The position numbers and the translations under genes were made by a program. A DNA stretch of 64,000 nt from CAWIJJ01 sp963836405 (GTDB taxonomy: Bacteria; Acidobacteriota; Terriglobia; Bryobacterales; Bryobacteraceae): positions 1-64,000 of the forward strand of contig CAWIJL010000021.1 of the NCBI GenBank assembly GCA_963836405.1, read 5' to 3'. Positions 46,113 through 58,356 of the stretch are shown piece by piece (within the stretch, counting starts at the first letter, position 1; every line of letters begins with the position of its first letter). A model generated the notes under the pieces. The model ran no database searches. It saw only the letters and a program-made list of their open reading frames with translations, and was not told where the DNA came from.

Positions 46113-48794
46113 ATGGGACGAGTGGCACAGATTGCTTCCGTGGTGCTGGCAGTGACGGCTGCCCTGCTATGGGCGGCGGCCCCTTCATCGCTCGCGGACT
46201 TGCAGCGCGAGTTCGAGCGGCCCCCGGACGATGCCAAGATCATGATGCGGTGGTGGTGGTTCGGCCCTTCGGTGGTGAAACCGGAACTCGAACGCGAGAT
46301 GCAGACGATGAAGCAGGGCGGCATCGGCGGGTTCGAAGTGCAGCCGGTGTATCCGCTGGAACTGGATAATTCCGCGAAGGGGTTCCGCAATCTTCCCTAC
46401 CTTTCACCGGAGTTCCTCGACGACGTGAAATTCACCGCTGCGAAGGCTGCGGAGATCGGACTGCGGTTCGACCTCACGTTGGGAAGCGGCTGGCCGTTCG
46501 GCGGGCCGCACATCCCGGTTACGGAGGCGGCAGCGCGGCTGCGTGTCGAACTGGTGCCGGTTCCCCCGAACGCGACCATAGTGCCGGTGCCGGCTGTGCA
46601 GGCGGGCGAGAAATATCTGGCCGCGTTTTTGGCGCGCGGCGACCAGCGGCAGTTTGCGGCCGAGGGAATCGAACAGCTTGGGGCCGCCTCCGCGGGCGCG
46701 GTCAAGGTGCCGGAGTCGCAGACGGGCGGGCGGGTGGTGCTGTTCTTTATCGCCAGCCGCACGAAGCAAACGGTGAAGCGGCCGGCGGTGGGTGCGGAGG
46801 GCTGGGTGCTGGACCACTACAGCACGGCGGCTGTCGAGACGCACCAGAAGCAGGTGGGCGAGAAACTGCTTGCGGCGGTGGGAAAGAATGTGCCGCACGC
46901 GGTTTTCAGCGACAGCCTGGAGGTGTACAACGCCGACTGGACCGATGACCTGCTGGAGCAGTTCCGGAAGAGGCGCGGGTACGACCTGGAACCGTATTTG
47001 CCCGCGCTGGCCGGCAACATCGGGGACAAGACCGCGGCCATCCGGCACGACTGGGGCAAGACCCTGAGCGAGTTGTGCGACGAACGCTACCTGAAACCCA
47101 TGACGGCATGGGCCAGGCAGCACGGTACGCTGTTCCGGTCCCAGACCTACGGCATTCCGCCGGTGACGCTTTCGAGCGGGGCGCTGGTCGATCTGCCGGA
47201 AGGCGAGGGTACGCAGTGGCGGCGCTTTTCGACGTCGCGATGGGCGTCCTCTACCAGCCATCTCTATGGAAAGCCGATCACCTCGTCGGAAACCTGGACA
47301 TGGCTGCACTCGCCGGTGTTTGCGGCCACGCCGCTCGACATGAAGGCGGAGGCCGACCTGCACTTCCTGCAAGGGATTAATCAACTGATCGGGCACGGGT
47401 GGCCCTACTCGCCTCCGGAAGCGGGCGAGCCCGGCTGGCGCTTCTACGCGGCGGCGGTGTTCAACCAGCACAACCCGTGGTGGCTGGTAATGCCGGACGT
47501 GGCCCTGTATTTGCAGCGGGTCAGCTACCTGATGCGGCAGGGGCAGCCGGCCAACGATGTGGCTTTGTATATCCCGACTTCCGATGCCTTTGCGGGCTTC
47601 ACGCTAGGAAGGGATTCGGTGAACCAGGCGGTGGACGGGCTGATCGGGCCGGCGGTGATTCCGGCCATCCTGGACGCAGGCTACAACTTCGACTACATTG
47701 ACGACGGCGCGATCGAAAAGAACGGGATTCAGCACCGGATCCTGATTTTGCCGAACGTCCAGCGGATTCCGCTGGCGACATATCGGAAGCTCGAAGAGTT
47801 CGTACAGGGGGGCGGCACGCTGATCGCGGCGCGTCGCGCGCCGTCGCTGGCACCGGGGCTGATGGAGGCGGCGCGGGATACCCCGCGCATCCAGCAGTTG
47901 TCGCGAAGCCTTTTTGAAGGCGGCAAGGGCAAGCTGGTGACGGACGAAGCGAAACTGGGCGAAACACTGCATGCGGCGCTGGCCGCGGATGTGGCGACGG
48001 CGCCGGAGATCGGTTTCGTGCACCGCAAGCTGCCTTTCGCGGAGGTGTACTTCCTGGCTAACACGAGCAATCGTCCGGTGCGGGCGCAGGCCGCCTTCCG
48101 GGTGGAAGGCATGCAGCCGGCGTGGTGGAACCCGCTCAACGGGCAGATCGCGCCCGCGGCCGGGAACCGGCTGGAACTCGACCTTGCTCCCTACGAATCG
48201 CGTGTGGTGGTCTTCAGCCGTGGGCAGGCCGCGCAACCGAAGACGACCATGCCGGGGACGTCGCCTATCGACCTCACGAGCGGCTGGAAAGTGACGTTTG
48301 ACGGCGGCGGCCAGCCGGTGACGATGAATGCCGGCACATCGTGGACGGCCGACCCGCAGAGGCAGTATTATTCGGGCACGGCCACGTACGAGCGGACCGT
48401 AAACGTGCCGGCCGCAGTGGGACGGGAAATCTTCCTGAACTTCGGCGAGGGCACGCCGCTGACCGCGCAGGATCGGCGGAGCGGGGCCGGGATGCGGGCC
48501 ATGTTCGAAGGCCCGGTGCGCGACGCGGCGGTCGTGTACGTCAACGGGAAACGGGCCGGATCGGTGTGGTGCGCGCCGTATGAAGTGAACCTGACGGGAT
48601 TGCTACGGCCGGGAGAGAACACGATTCGCGTCGTGGTTGCGAACACGGCGCTGAACGAGTTGGCGAAGGGGCCGCTGCCGGACTACAAAGAGTTGAACGC
48701 GAAATACGGCGAGCGGTTTCAGGCGCAAGACATGGGTTCGGTGAAGCCGCTGCCGTCGGGCTTGCTGGGGCCGGTACGGCTGATTACGAGGTAG
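46113..48794 (+). CDS. Secreted glycoside hydrolase, alpha-L-rhamnosidase-like (GH106)
   Basis: The 893-residue protein has a signal peptide (ASVVLAVTAALLWAAAPSSLA) and a start RPPDDAKIMMRWWWFGPSVVKPELEREMQTMKQGGIGGFEVQPVYPL typical of GH106-type enzymes, then TIM-barrel segments (FDLTLGSGWPFGGPHIP, FSDSLEVYNADWTDDLLEQFRKRRGYDLEPYLPAL, SSETWTWLHSPVF) and C-terminal jelly-roll domains (VNGKRAGSVWCAPYEVNLTGLLRPGEN). These enzymes release L-rhamnose from plant cell-wall polysaccharides. Catalytic residues are not assigned here. Confidence 0.88.
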   Translation: MGRVAQIASVVLAVTAALLWAAAPSSLADLQREFERPPDDAKIMMRWWWFGPSVVKPELEREMQTMKQGGIGGFEVQPVYPLELDNSAKGFRNLPYLSPEFLDDVKFTAAKAAEIGLRFDLTLGSGWPFGGPHIPVTEAAARLRVELVPVPPNATIVPVPAVQAGEKYLAAFLARGDQRQFAAEGIEQLGAASAGAVKVPESQTGGRVVLFFIASRTKQTVKRPAVGAEGWVLDHYSTAAVETHQKQVGEKLLAAVGKNVPHAVFSDSLEVYNADWTDDLLEQFRKRRGYDLEPYLPALAGNIGDKTAAIRHDWGKTLSELCDERYLKPMTAWARQHGTLFRSQTYGIPPVTLSSGALVDLPEGEGTQWRRFSTSRWASSTSHLYGKPITSSETWTWLHSPVFAATPLDMKAEADLHFLQGINQLIGHGWPYSPPEAGEPGWRFYAAAVFNQHNPWWLVMPDVALYLQRVSYLMRQGQPANDVALYIPTSDAFAGFTLGRDSVNQAVDGLIGPAVIPAILDAGYNFDYIDDGAIEKNGIQHRILILPNVQRIPLATYRKLEEFVQGGGTLIAARRAPSLAPGLMEAARDTPRIQQLSRSLFEGGKGKLVTDEAKLGETLHAALAADVATAPEIGFVHRKLPFAEVYFLANTSNRPVRAQAAFRVEGMQPAWWNPLNGQIAPAAGNRLELDLAPYESRVVVFSRGQAAQPKTTMPGTSPIDLTSGWKVTFDGGGQPVTMNAGTSWTADPQRQYYSGTATYERTVNVPAAVGREIFLNFGEGTPLTAQDRRSGAGMRAMFEGPVRDAAVVYVNGKRAGSVWCAPYEVNLTGLLRPGENTIRVVVANTALNELAKGPLPDYKELNAKYGERFQAQDMGSVKPLPSGLLGPVRLITR

Positions 48795-48834
48795 GCCGAA
48801 TGGGGCGAAGGCTGACGCCCCGATCCGTTCCGGC

Positions 48835-50115
48835 TCACTGGTGAAAGAAGGCGGCGATAAGCCGGAGGTTCCGCCACTGCCGGTAGCCGAGATTTTCGGG
48901 CAGGGCGGCGGCGAAGAGACCCGCCAGCAGGGCGGGATTGGTGCCGCCGGGGCGGGAGAGGTCCCACATCACGACGGCGGTCACCGAGAGCAGAATTCTG
49001 GTCCCAGCCGTGGCGAGCAGAATTGTGCCGGCGAGCGCCGTATCGATTTGTCCGGTCCACCACGCCGCGGCGCCGAGAAGGTACGCGGCCGTTTCGGCCA
49101 ACGGCCAGATGAATCGCGCCACGAACAGCGAGGGAAGCGTGCGGCCCGCGCCGGCGAAGCCACCGCCAATGCGGCTGCGGCCGCGGAATGCGCTTCCGAT
49201 GCCTGCCTGGTCTTCGGCCGTAGACCGGTGCAGTTCCTTCCGTGTGGAGGGCTCGGGAAGCCGGCTGACAGGCTCCGCGACAAAGGCGGTGCGGAACGGG
49301 CGTCCCGCGCTCCGGCCGGCTCCCTGTAGATGGAGCCAGAGCTCGAGCATGGTGGACCGGAAACCGCCGGCTGCGACGACGGTATCTCGGGGCGCGATCA
49401 AGGCGGCGCCGGCCACAGGCACCAACCCGCCGGACGAGGACAACGCAGCGCACCGAGTGAGCCAGAGCCGGATCTGCTCGAGGCCGGCAAAACCCGCGAG
49501 CCAGCCGCCACCCGAAGGTTCGCACGCTATTCCGCACGCGGCAGAAAAGCCCTGTCGTGGATCGAGCAACGGCTTAATCAAAGAGAGTAGCAGGGTCGGC
49601 TGAAACTCACTGCGGCTGTCTACGAGCCCGACCAACGGAAACGCCGCCACATTCAGCGCGTTATTGAGGGCGCGGGCGGCACCGCCGCGATTCTGCAGCA
49701 CCACCGCCAGCCGGATCGCGTCGTGGGATTCGTAAATTCCGAGTACGGCTGGAGCGGGGAGCCGGCCGAAGTTCCTGCGCGCCGAGAGGCCGAGATGGAA
49801 CTCCTCCGTCCAGGCTGCCATGGCCTCGTCGCCGGGCGCATCCAGCACCAACACCACCTCGAACGTGCCGTACTGGAGTCCCAGGAGGCGGCGGACGAAG
49901 GCGATGCTTGCCTTCGAGAAGTCGGGCGGCGCTACCAGAAGAGAGACAGGCGGGAGCAGCGTGGAAGAGACAAGCCGCAAGTCGCTGTCCGGGGGCTCCG
50001 CGGCGCGGAGACGTCGAAGGACAAGAGCGCCCTTGATCAGCGCGGCGAAGGCGGCTGCCCCGCACGCAAGCAGGAAGCATGCCAGGCCTCGCACGAGCAG
50101 CGACAGAAAAGTCAT
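48835..50115 (-). CDS. Membrane-anchored glycosyltransferase (GT2-like)
   Basis: The 426-residue protein starts with a helix (LLVRGLACFLLACGAAAFAALI), then a GT-A fold with PPVSLLVAPPDFSKASIAFVRRLLGLQYGTFEVVLVLDAPGD, ARALNNALNVAAFPLVGLVDSRSEF (the DxD place reads DSR) and PVAGAALIAPRDTVVAAGGF, and two or three C-terminal helices. The family adds sugars to lipids or polysaccharides. It starts by ATGA overlap with the HEAT-repeat gene and is the last gene of a three-gene operon with a response regulator. Confidence 0.78.
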   Translation of the reverse strand: MTFLSLLVRGLACFLLACGAAAFAALIKGALVLRRLRAAEPPDSDLRLVSSTLLPPVSLLVAPPDFSKASIAFVRRLLGLQYGTFEVVLVLDAPGDEAMAAWTEEFHLGLSARRNFGRLPAPAVLGIYESHDAIRLAVVLQNRGGAARALNNALNVAAFPLVGLVDSRSEFQPTLLLSLIKPLLDPRQGFSAACGIACEPSGGGWLAGFAGLEQIRLWLTRCAALSSSGGLVPVAGAALIAPRDTVVAAGGFRSTMLELWLHLQGAGRSAGRPFRTAFVAEPVSRLPEPSTRKELHRSTAEDQAGIGSAFRGRSRIGGGFAGAGRTLPSLFVARFIWPLAETAAYLLGAAAWWTGQIDTALAGTILLATAGTRILLSVTAVVMWDLSRPGGTNPALLAGLFAAALPENLGYRQWRNLRLIAAFFHQ

Positions 50116-51185
50116 TGGCCCTCCTGCACCGGGAAACGCGCCAGGGCATTCCGCGCGGCCATCGCGGCGATGGAATCCGGGACGGCCTCCAATTGTCTGA
50201 GAAGCGCCGCACCATCCGGCAACTCGGCGAGCCCCTCCGCCACCGCTCGTGTCACCTCGGCCGGCGCGGCTTGCAGCAACCGGCCGGCATGTTGCAGAGA
50301 CTCCTCGAGGCGCAGGCGCGTCGCGGTGATCAGCGCGGTTGCGGAGAGATCGGCATCGGGATCGGACAGCGTCCGGACGATGGCCTCGCGATTCTGGCGG
50401 GTAAGCGGCACCAGGGGCGCGAGACGAAGCGCCTCGAGACGGATCTCGCGATCCTCGCTTTCGAGGAGGCGATCGAGATGGCGCAGGGGCACGGCCCGTT
50501 CCCATGCCACCAGAGTCTGCAGCGTGGAGAGCATCAACTCGCGGTCGCCGGAAGCGAGCAACTCGGGAATCGGGTGCAGACTCAGCGCAACGGCGTGAGG
50601 GCGCAACTCGCCATGCAACAGGATGCGGTCGCCTAAGTCCTGACGGATGAGAAATTCGAACACCTGCTGAATTTCGGCGGTATCCCCGGAGTGGATGACG
50701 GCGCGGGTAGCGGAGAGGGCGATCTCCCGATCGGGATCCTCCAGGCCCCGCAGCAGTAAGTCTCCGGCCACGCGGCGGCACGGTTCGTGATAGCAGGCGA
50801 AAGCGAGCCGGCTAAAGGCGTGACGGCGAGTGGACAAGTTGCCGGACCGGGTGTCTTCGCACCACTCATGCACCAGGCCGAGTTCGAGCAGCAGACTGCA
50901 CAGCCGGTCGCGGGCTCCGCCGCCGACGGTGGATTGCAGCATCATGACGGCGGATTCGAAGTCGGCGCGATGTTCGGCCGCAGCCGGCCGGAGAACGGCC
51001 ATATCGTTGTTCCCGGCCAGGTACCGAATTAGCAGATCGTGAATGTGGGGGACGAGGCCCGCGGACCGCTCGCGGCAGCGCTGCCACAAGGCGCCACGAA
51101 CGCAGGCTGCCATCAGAAGCAGGACAAAGAAAATACCGTAGAGGCCCAGAAGCGCGGCCAATACCGTAAATTCCACCGATCTCAT
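50112..51185 (-). CDS. HEAT-repeat membrane-anchored protein
   Basis: The 357-residue product starts with a helix (FTVLAALLGLYGIFFVLLLMAACV) and continues with seven or more HEAT-like helical pairs (e.g. RRVAGDLLLRGLEDPDREIALSATRAVI, DREIRLEALRLAPLVPLT, DPDADLSATALITATRL). HEAT repeats serve as protein-binding scaffolds. It overlaps both neighbours (ATGA) between the regulator and the glycosyltransferase, so it may recruit one to the other at the membrane. Confidence 0.82.
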   Translation of the reverse strand: MRSVEFTVLAALLGLYGIFFVLLLMAACVRGALWQRCRERSAGLVPHIHDLLIRYLAGNNDMAVLRPAAAEHRADFESAVMMLQSTVGGGARDRLCSLLLELGLVHEWCEDTRSGNLSTRRHAFSRLAFACYHEPCRRVAGDLLLRGLEDPDREIALSATRAVIHSGDTAEIQQVFEFLIRQDLGDRILLHGELRPHAVALSLHPIPELLASGDRELMLSTLQTLVAWERAVPLRHLDRLLESEDREIRLEALRLAPLVPLTRQNREAIVRTLSDPDADLSATALITATRLRLEESLQHAGRLLQAAPAEVTRAVAEGLAELPDGAALLRQLEAVPDSIAAMAARNALARFPVQEGQ

Positions 51186-52684
51186 TGCCGGAGCAACCGT
51201 TTCAGGCGAGCGACGATCTCGAGCGGGCTGAACGGCTTCACCACATAGTCGTCCGCTCCGAGGCTGAAGCCTCGAATCACGTCGTTTTCCTGCTGGCGCG
51301 CCGTCAGGATCATGACGCGGACTGCCAGTTTGTGGGCACGCAACGCGGTAAGGACCTGGTAGCCGTCCATCACGGGCATGTTCAGGTCGAGAACTGCGGC
51401 ATGAATGGGCTGTTGGCGCAGGGTGTCGAGCGCGGCCTGGCCATCGGTTGCAGTCGAGCACTCCATGCCGAAGTTTTCGAGCGCCGCTTTGAGCAGGGCC
51501 AGGACCGTGGGGTCGTCATCGGCGATCAGGATCTTGGGTCGCGTGGCGATCTCGATGCGGGCACTCTCCGGCCGGGAATTGCGGATTGGCTGCGAAAGAG
51601 CGAGGCTGAGGCGGACCAGTGCTTCGTCCGGCTCCCACGCATCCATCAGAAATTCGGCAGCCAGGCGTTGGACCGGAGGGCTGAGATCGAGAAGGTCGTC
51701 TCGCCGGCCTACAAAAACGAGGGGCTTGCGGGAAGCCAGCGTTTCGAGGCCCGCCAGCCACGCGGAACTCCGGTCCGGCGGCCGCACATCCACCACCACC
51801 AGTTCGCAGGAATCGACAGCCTTGCCGCCGGGAACATCGGAGCCGGCCAGAAAGACAGGGATGGCGCTGGTGCGCTCGAGGGCCACGCAGAGGCGCTCGC
51901 GTTCGGCGCCGGACAACTCCACCACGGCCACGCGCTTGCCGGAGAGCGACTGAATGATGCTATCCGGTACAGGAACATCCCGGGCTTCGCGCGGGGTGGA
52001 AAAGGCGAGGACGAGATTGGTGAGGGCGTCGCGCAGTTGCGACGCGTCCACCGGCTTTTCGCGCAGGCTCGCCTCGAGCTCGCGGGCAAGGCGGGAGATG
52101 GCGTTGTAGCCGAGCAGGCCGGCAGCACCGATCCACTGGTGCGCGGTCCGTTGAACCTCGCCGGTATTCAACTCGCCATCCAGGTCCAGCAGCCAGCGGC
52201 GGGACTGCACCTGGCCCTCCTCGAGAAAGCGGCGCCGGAGCGCGTGGACTTCGGCTTCCGGAATGGGCTCCCCGGACTGCTGGGCGACTACGGAAGACAG
52301 TTGCGGGTCGGGGGCGCTGTCCAGGTGTTCCCGGATGCGGCGGCCGAGCGCACGCGTGTCTATCGGTTTGGTGATATAGCCGTCGCAGCCCGCCTCTGCT
52401 GCCCGGACTTCATCGCCCTGCATGGCAAATGCGGTCAGGGCAATCACGATGATGTCTCTGGTTTCGGGGCCCTGTTTGACACGGCGGGTGAACTCCAGCC
52501 CATCGATCCCGGGAAGCTGAATATCGGCGAGAATCAGGCGGGGATGGAAGCTGCGCAGCAGTTCCAGTGCTTCTTCCGCGCTGCCGGCGGTAAGCACCTT
52601 ATATCCTTCGTTAACAAGTAAGATCCGGGTTAGCTTCAGATTGACTGGTGTATCATCGACAATCAAAATCGGCTCACCTGGCAT
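51182..52684 (-). CDS. Multi-domain response regulator: REC, Hpt-like, degenerate REC, REC
   Basis: The 500-residue product has an N-terminal receiver (LIVDDTPVNLKLTRILL, LILADIQLPGIDG, ALTAFAMQGDE), an Hpt-like helical part (about 150-235, TAHQWIGAAGLLGYNAISRLARELE with a likely phospho-His), a REC-like fold without the acidic pair (about 245-355), and a C-terminal receiver (KILIADDDPTVLALLKA, AAVLDLNMPVMDGYQV, DYVVKPF). No DNA-binding or enzyme output is present, so it probably works by binding partners, such as the HEAT-repeat protein encoded next with ATGA overlap. Confidence 0.86.
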   Translation of the reverse strand: MPGEPILIVDDTPVNLKLTRILLVNEGYKVLTAGSAEEALELLRSFHPRLILADIQLPGIDGLEFTRRVKQGPETRDIIVIALTAFAMQGDEVRAAEAGCDGYITKPIDTRALGRRIREHLDSAPDPQLSSVVAQQSGEPIPEAEVHALRRRFLEEGQVQSRRWLLDLDGELNTGEVQRTAHQWIGAAGLLGYNAISRLARELEASLREKPVDASQLRDALTNLVLAFSTPREARDVPVPDSIIQSLSGKRVAVVELSGAERERLCVALERTSAIPVFLAGSDVPGGKAVDSCELVVVDVRPPDRSSAWLAGLETLASRKPLVFVGRRDDLLDLSPPVQRLAAEFLMDAWEPDEALVRLSLALSQPIRNSRPESARIEIATRPKILIADDDPTVLALLKAALENFGMECSTATDGQAALDTLRQQPIHAAVLDLNMPVMDGYQVLTALRAHKLAVRVMILTARQQENDVIRGFSLGADDYVVKPFSPLEIVARLKRLLRQ

Positions 52685-52778
52685 GCTGCAACGTATTTTA
52701 GCTTAGGGTGAGTTCGGCACCGCGATATTTGTGAGTACCGTGAGAGCCTTACCTTTGGATAGGATCGCCGAGCGCCGG

Positions 52779-52827
52779 TTCCGTGCAGATTTCCGTGCAG
52801 GAGGCGCGCCTTGGACGGGTATATAAT
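52779..52827 (+). promoter_or_regulatory. Tandem 10-base repeat and TATAAT before the radical SAM gene
   Basis: TTCCGTGCAG occurs at 52779-52788 and 52791-52800, spaced 12 bases (about one helix turn), and TATAAT is at 52822-52827, with the ATG at 52867. No clear -35 box lies in the expected place, so the repeat may be an activator site. It is in the gap divergent from the response regulator. Confidence 0.4.
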
Positions 52828-54535
52828 ATCAGTTAAACCATTGAAGGTATTTTTACCCAAAATCCCATGACACATCCAAAGGGGACACGCGCCCGTATTT
52901 TACTCAGCTCCGTTTTCGGCCCCTACGCTCAGGACGATGCCTTCGGCAGCCGCAAGATCAACCCAATGGAGCTTTACCACAACCAGGTGACCCGGGAACA
53001 GGGACCATTTTCGCTTCGCATGTTCCACCGGTCCTGGGGGATCCTCATGATCCAGCAGAATATTTCCGCGCCCACAACGGTGCTGGACTTCCCCACCCGC
53101 GAGGCCTTTGAAGAGGAACTGGCGGCGCACGATTACGATGTGGTGGGCATTTCGTCGATTATCGTGAATGTCGGCAAGGTGCGGGAGATGTGCCGGATGG
53201 TGCGGCGGGTTCTGCCCAAAGCCCAAATCGTAGTAGGCGGGCACGTAGCCGCGATTCCGGGCGTGGAAGGTATGATCGACGCCGATCACATCGTCAAGGG
53301 AGACGGCATCTCGTGGATGCGCCGCTACCTGGGCGAAGACGATAGCGCGCCGATCAAGCATCCGGAGATCGTCTCGGGATTCGGCGGGCGGACCCTCGGA
53401 TTGCAGTTGCCGCAGCGGAAAGGCGGGACGGCGGCCACCATCATTCCTTCGGTGGGGTGTCCGCTGGGCTGCAATTTCTGCACCACGTCCTCGTTCTTCG
53501 GCGGCAAGGGCAGGTACCTGAATTTCTACGATACGGGCTCGGAGCTGTTCGGCGTAATGGCGGAAATGGAGCGTAAGCTGGACGTGCAGTCCTTTTTCGT
53601 GATGGACGAAAATTTTCTGCTGCACAAGCGCCGTGCCATGGAATTGCTCGCCCACATGAAGCGTGAGAACAAGGCATGGGCGCTGTACGTGTTTTCGTCG
53701 GCGAACGCGATCCGGCAGTACACCATGCGGGAACTGGTGGAACTGGGGATTTCCTGGGTCTGGATGGGACTCGAGTCCCCGCGATCCAAGTACCTCAAGC
53801 TCAAAGATGCCGACACGCTGGCGTTGACGGCGGAACTGCGCGAGCATGGCATCAAACTGCTGGGGTCCACGATTGTGGGCCTCGAACACCACACGCCCGA
53901 AAATATTCACGAAGAGATCGAACACGCGGTGGCGCACGAAACGGATTTTCACCAGTTCATGCTGTACACGCCGGTGCCCGGGACGCCGCTTTTCTTCGAG
54001 ATGACGGAGCAGGGCCGGATGCTGGAGGGCGTCGATCTGGCAGACATCCACGGCCAGGACCGCTTCAATTTCCAGCACGCAGCCATTTCGCGGGAGGCTT
54101 CCAAGATTTTCCTGGACCAGGCGTTCCGGCGCGACTTCGAGCGCAATGGGCCGAGCATTTACCGCATTTGCCGGACCACGCTGAACGGCTGGCGGCGCTA
54201 CAAAGAAGATGCGGACCTGCGGGTGCGCGCGCGGTTTCAGTGGGAGGCGCGGGCTCTGCGGGACGGCTACGCGGCGGCATTGTGGGCGATGGAGAAGCAC
54301 CTGCGAAAAACGAATCGGTCGCTGAGCGAACGGGTGCGGTCGCTACGCAAGGATGTGGGCCGGGAGTTCGGCTGGATGACGCAGGTGGTGACCCGGGCGT
54401 TGGGCCCGGTGCTGCTCTGGACTACGCGGCGGGAGGAACGCCGGCTGGCCAAAGGGCAGACCTACGAACCGCCCACCATAATCGAACGCCGTAACTGGGA
54501 ATGGCCCGAGGCGCTGCCTTCGCCCGGCCTCGGCT

Positions 54536-56230
<1,695 letters not shown>

Positions 56231-56381
56231 ACGGCTCACCGGGAGCGAACTCCCACAGAAGGCCCATGGGCCAGCCAAACCGGGTGTTTTTCGATTTGTC
56301 CGTCCGGAATTCGGAAATCTGCCCGCGCCGGGTCTTAGAATAGAAATTCCGGCCAGGTAAAGGGCATCCTGGCGCATTTCC

Positions 56382-58355
56382 ATGAACCAAGCGCCACAGG
56401 TTGACACGGCCGGCAAGGCCCAAAGTCGTCCCCCTCTGCCTCTGCGTGCGAAGGGCGTTGCCAGCATTGTGGTGCCAATGGCGGCTCTGTTCGTGGCACT
56501 GTTCGCCGTCTTCGGGGCGGAGAAAGAACTGGCGAAGTACGGCCCGGCGGTTCTCGAAGCGTATGCTACGCGCAACGAACTGCAACAACTGGTAGTGCGC
56601 CTGCTCGAAGCAAACGCGGCGGTGAGAGCGAATATTGCCGCTCCGGAGGGGCGGCGCCTGGAAACGTTCGATGCCGCCCGCACAGGCGCGGCCGCGTCGC
56701 TGAAACGCCTGACGGCGCTCGCGGCGGGTGACCCGGCAGGCACGGCAGCAGTCGCAGAGATCGACCGCGCGTCCGGCGAGGCGCTCTCGAATTTCGAAGC
56801 CGTGCGCGCTCCGGGCGGGACCGACACAAACCCGGCGATGGGCCGCGCGGAAGCCGCCATAGCCGAGGTTCGAAACAGGGTCTCCGCCTGGGCGCAGGTG
56901 GAGGACCGGCGCGTTTTCGACGCCAACTTCGAGATGGAGGCGGTCCGCCGGAAGCTGTTCCGGGTCCTGGTGGCGTGCGGCGTTCTGGGTGCTTTCGGAA
57001 CTCTGTTTGTTCACCTGTTGATCACCGGACGCCTGGTGCGCCGCTTGAAGGCGGTACAGGAGAATGCGCGGCGTGTCGCCCACTCACTTCCGATGTTGCC
57101 GATGTTGCCGGGCAGAGACGAGATCGCCTCGCTGGGCCGGCAGCTCGAGGATGCCGCATTCCTGATGCAGGAGCGCGAGCGGCACCTGCGGCAGAGCGAG
57201 AGCCGGTATCGCGATCTTTTCGACCGCGCGCCCATTGCCTACGAAGAAACCGACCGGGAAGGCGTGGTCACGCGATTCAACCAGGAAGTGTGCACCTTGC
57301 TCAAATGCACGCCGGACCGGGTGCTGGGACGGAGGGCGTGGGATTTCATTTCGCCGGAGCAAAAGGCGGAATTCCGGGACGGATTGCTCGAAAGAATCGC
57401 CAGCGGGACCGAGGGCAGCGCGCTCGAGTGCGACTACCTGCTGGATGACGGTTCTCGCATTACGCTGGAGATTCGGGAGAGCATGATCCGGGACGCGAGC
57501 GGCGCCGTTACCGGCATGTGCCGTTCGCTCCTGGACGTGACGGAACGCAACCTGGCCGCGATTGCGGCGCGAAAAGTGTCGCAGTACGCAATCGAGCTGC
57601 GCCGCAAGAACGAGCAACTGGCGAGGGCTCTGGACGCGGCGCGGTCGGCGACGGAAGCGAAGAGCCGTTTCCTGGCCAGCGTCTCGCACGAATTGCGGAC
57701 GCCGCTCAACGGAATTATCGGCTTCTCCGAGCTGATGTACGACGGAAAGCTGGGCCCCATCAGCGACGAGCAGCAGGAAATCATGGGTGACATCCTCACC
57801 AGCGCCCAACACCTGCTGGGACTGATCAGCGACATTCTCGACATCTCCAAAGTGGAAGCCGGGAAGATGGAGTTTCGTCCGGAAACCTCGCCCGTTGACC
57901 GGCTGGTGTTCGAAGTGCGGGACATCGTTCGTCCGCTGGCGAGCCGGAAGGGCGTGGAACTGATGGCGGAAGTGGCGGATGGTCTGCAGTTGGTAATCGA
58001 TCCGGCGCGCTTCAAACAGGTGCTGTTCAATTACCTTTCGAACGCGGTGAAGTTCACGCCGGCGGGCGGACGCGTGCAGTTGCGGGTGGAACTTACAGCA
58101 GCCGGCAAATTGCGGGTGGAAGTGGAAGACACCGGGATCGGGATTGCGCCCGAGGACATGCCGCTGCTGTTCAACGAGTTTCGGCAGCTTCCCAACAATC
58201 GCAAGCCCGACCAGGGGACGGGGCTGGGACTGGCGGTGACCCGGCACATCGTGGAAGCGCAGGGAGGGACCGTATCGGTGCGGAGCGTTCTCGGGCGCGG
58301 AAGCGTGTTTGTAGCGGAATTGCCGGAGATGAAACCGGCGGACGGCAGAGTATAA
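56382..58355 (+). CDS. PAS domain sensor histidine kinase
   Basis: The 657-residue protein has two membrane helices (about 28-47 and 192-215) flanking a periplasmic helical sensor, a HAMP-like linker, a PAS domain (about 275-395, YRDLFDRAPIAYEETDREGVVTRFNQEVC), HisKA (LASVSHELRTPLNGIIGF) and HATPase_c (NYLSNAVKF, DTGIGIAPEDMP, GTGLGLAVTRHIV). No receiver domain follows. The next gene begins one base later. Confidence 0.93.
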   Translation: MNQAPQVDTAGKAQSRPPLPLRAKGVASIVVPMAALFVALFAVFGAEKELAKYGPAVLEAYATRNELQQLVVRLLEANAAVRANIAAPEGRRLETFDAARTGAAASLKRLTALAAGDPAGTAAVAEIDRASGEALSNFEAVRAPGGTDTNPAMGRAEAAIAEVRNRVSAWAQVEDRRVFDANFEMEAVRRKLFRVLVACGVLGAFGTLFVHLLITGRLVRRLKAVQENARRVAHSLPMLPMLPGRDEIASLGRQLEDAAFLMQERERHLRQSESRYRDLFDRAPIAYEETDREGVVTRFNQEVCTLLKCTPDRVLGRRAWDFISPEQKAEFRDGLLERIASGTEGSALECDYLLDDGSRITLEIRESMIRDASGAVTGMCRSLLDVTERNLAAIAARKVSQYAIELRRKNEQLARALDAARSATEAKSRFLASVSHELRTPLNGIIGFSELMYDGKLGPISDEQQEIMGDILTSAQHLLGLISDILDISKVEAGKMEFRPETSPVDRLVFEVRDIVRPLASRKGVELMAEVADGLQLVIDPARFKQVLFNYLSNAVKFTPAGGRVQLRVELTAAGKLRVEVEDTGIGIAPEDMPLLFNEFRQLPNNRKPDQGTGLGLAVTRHIVEAQGGTVSVRSVLGRGSVFVAELPEMKPADGRV

Positions 58356-58356
58356 T

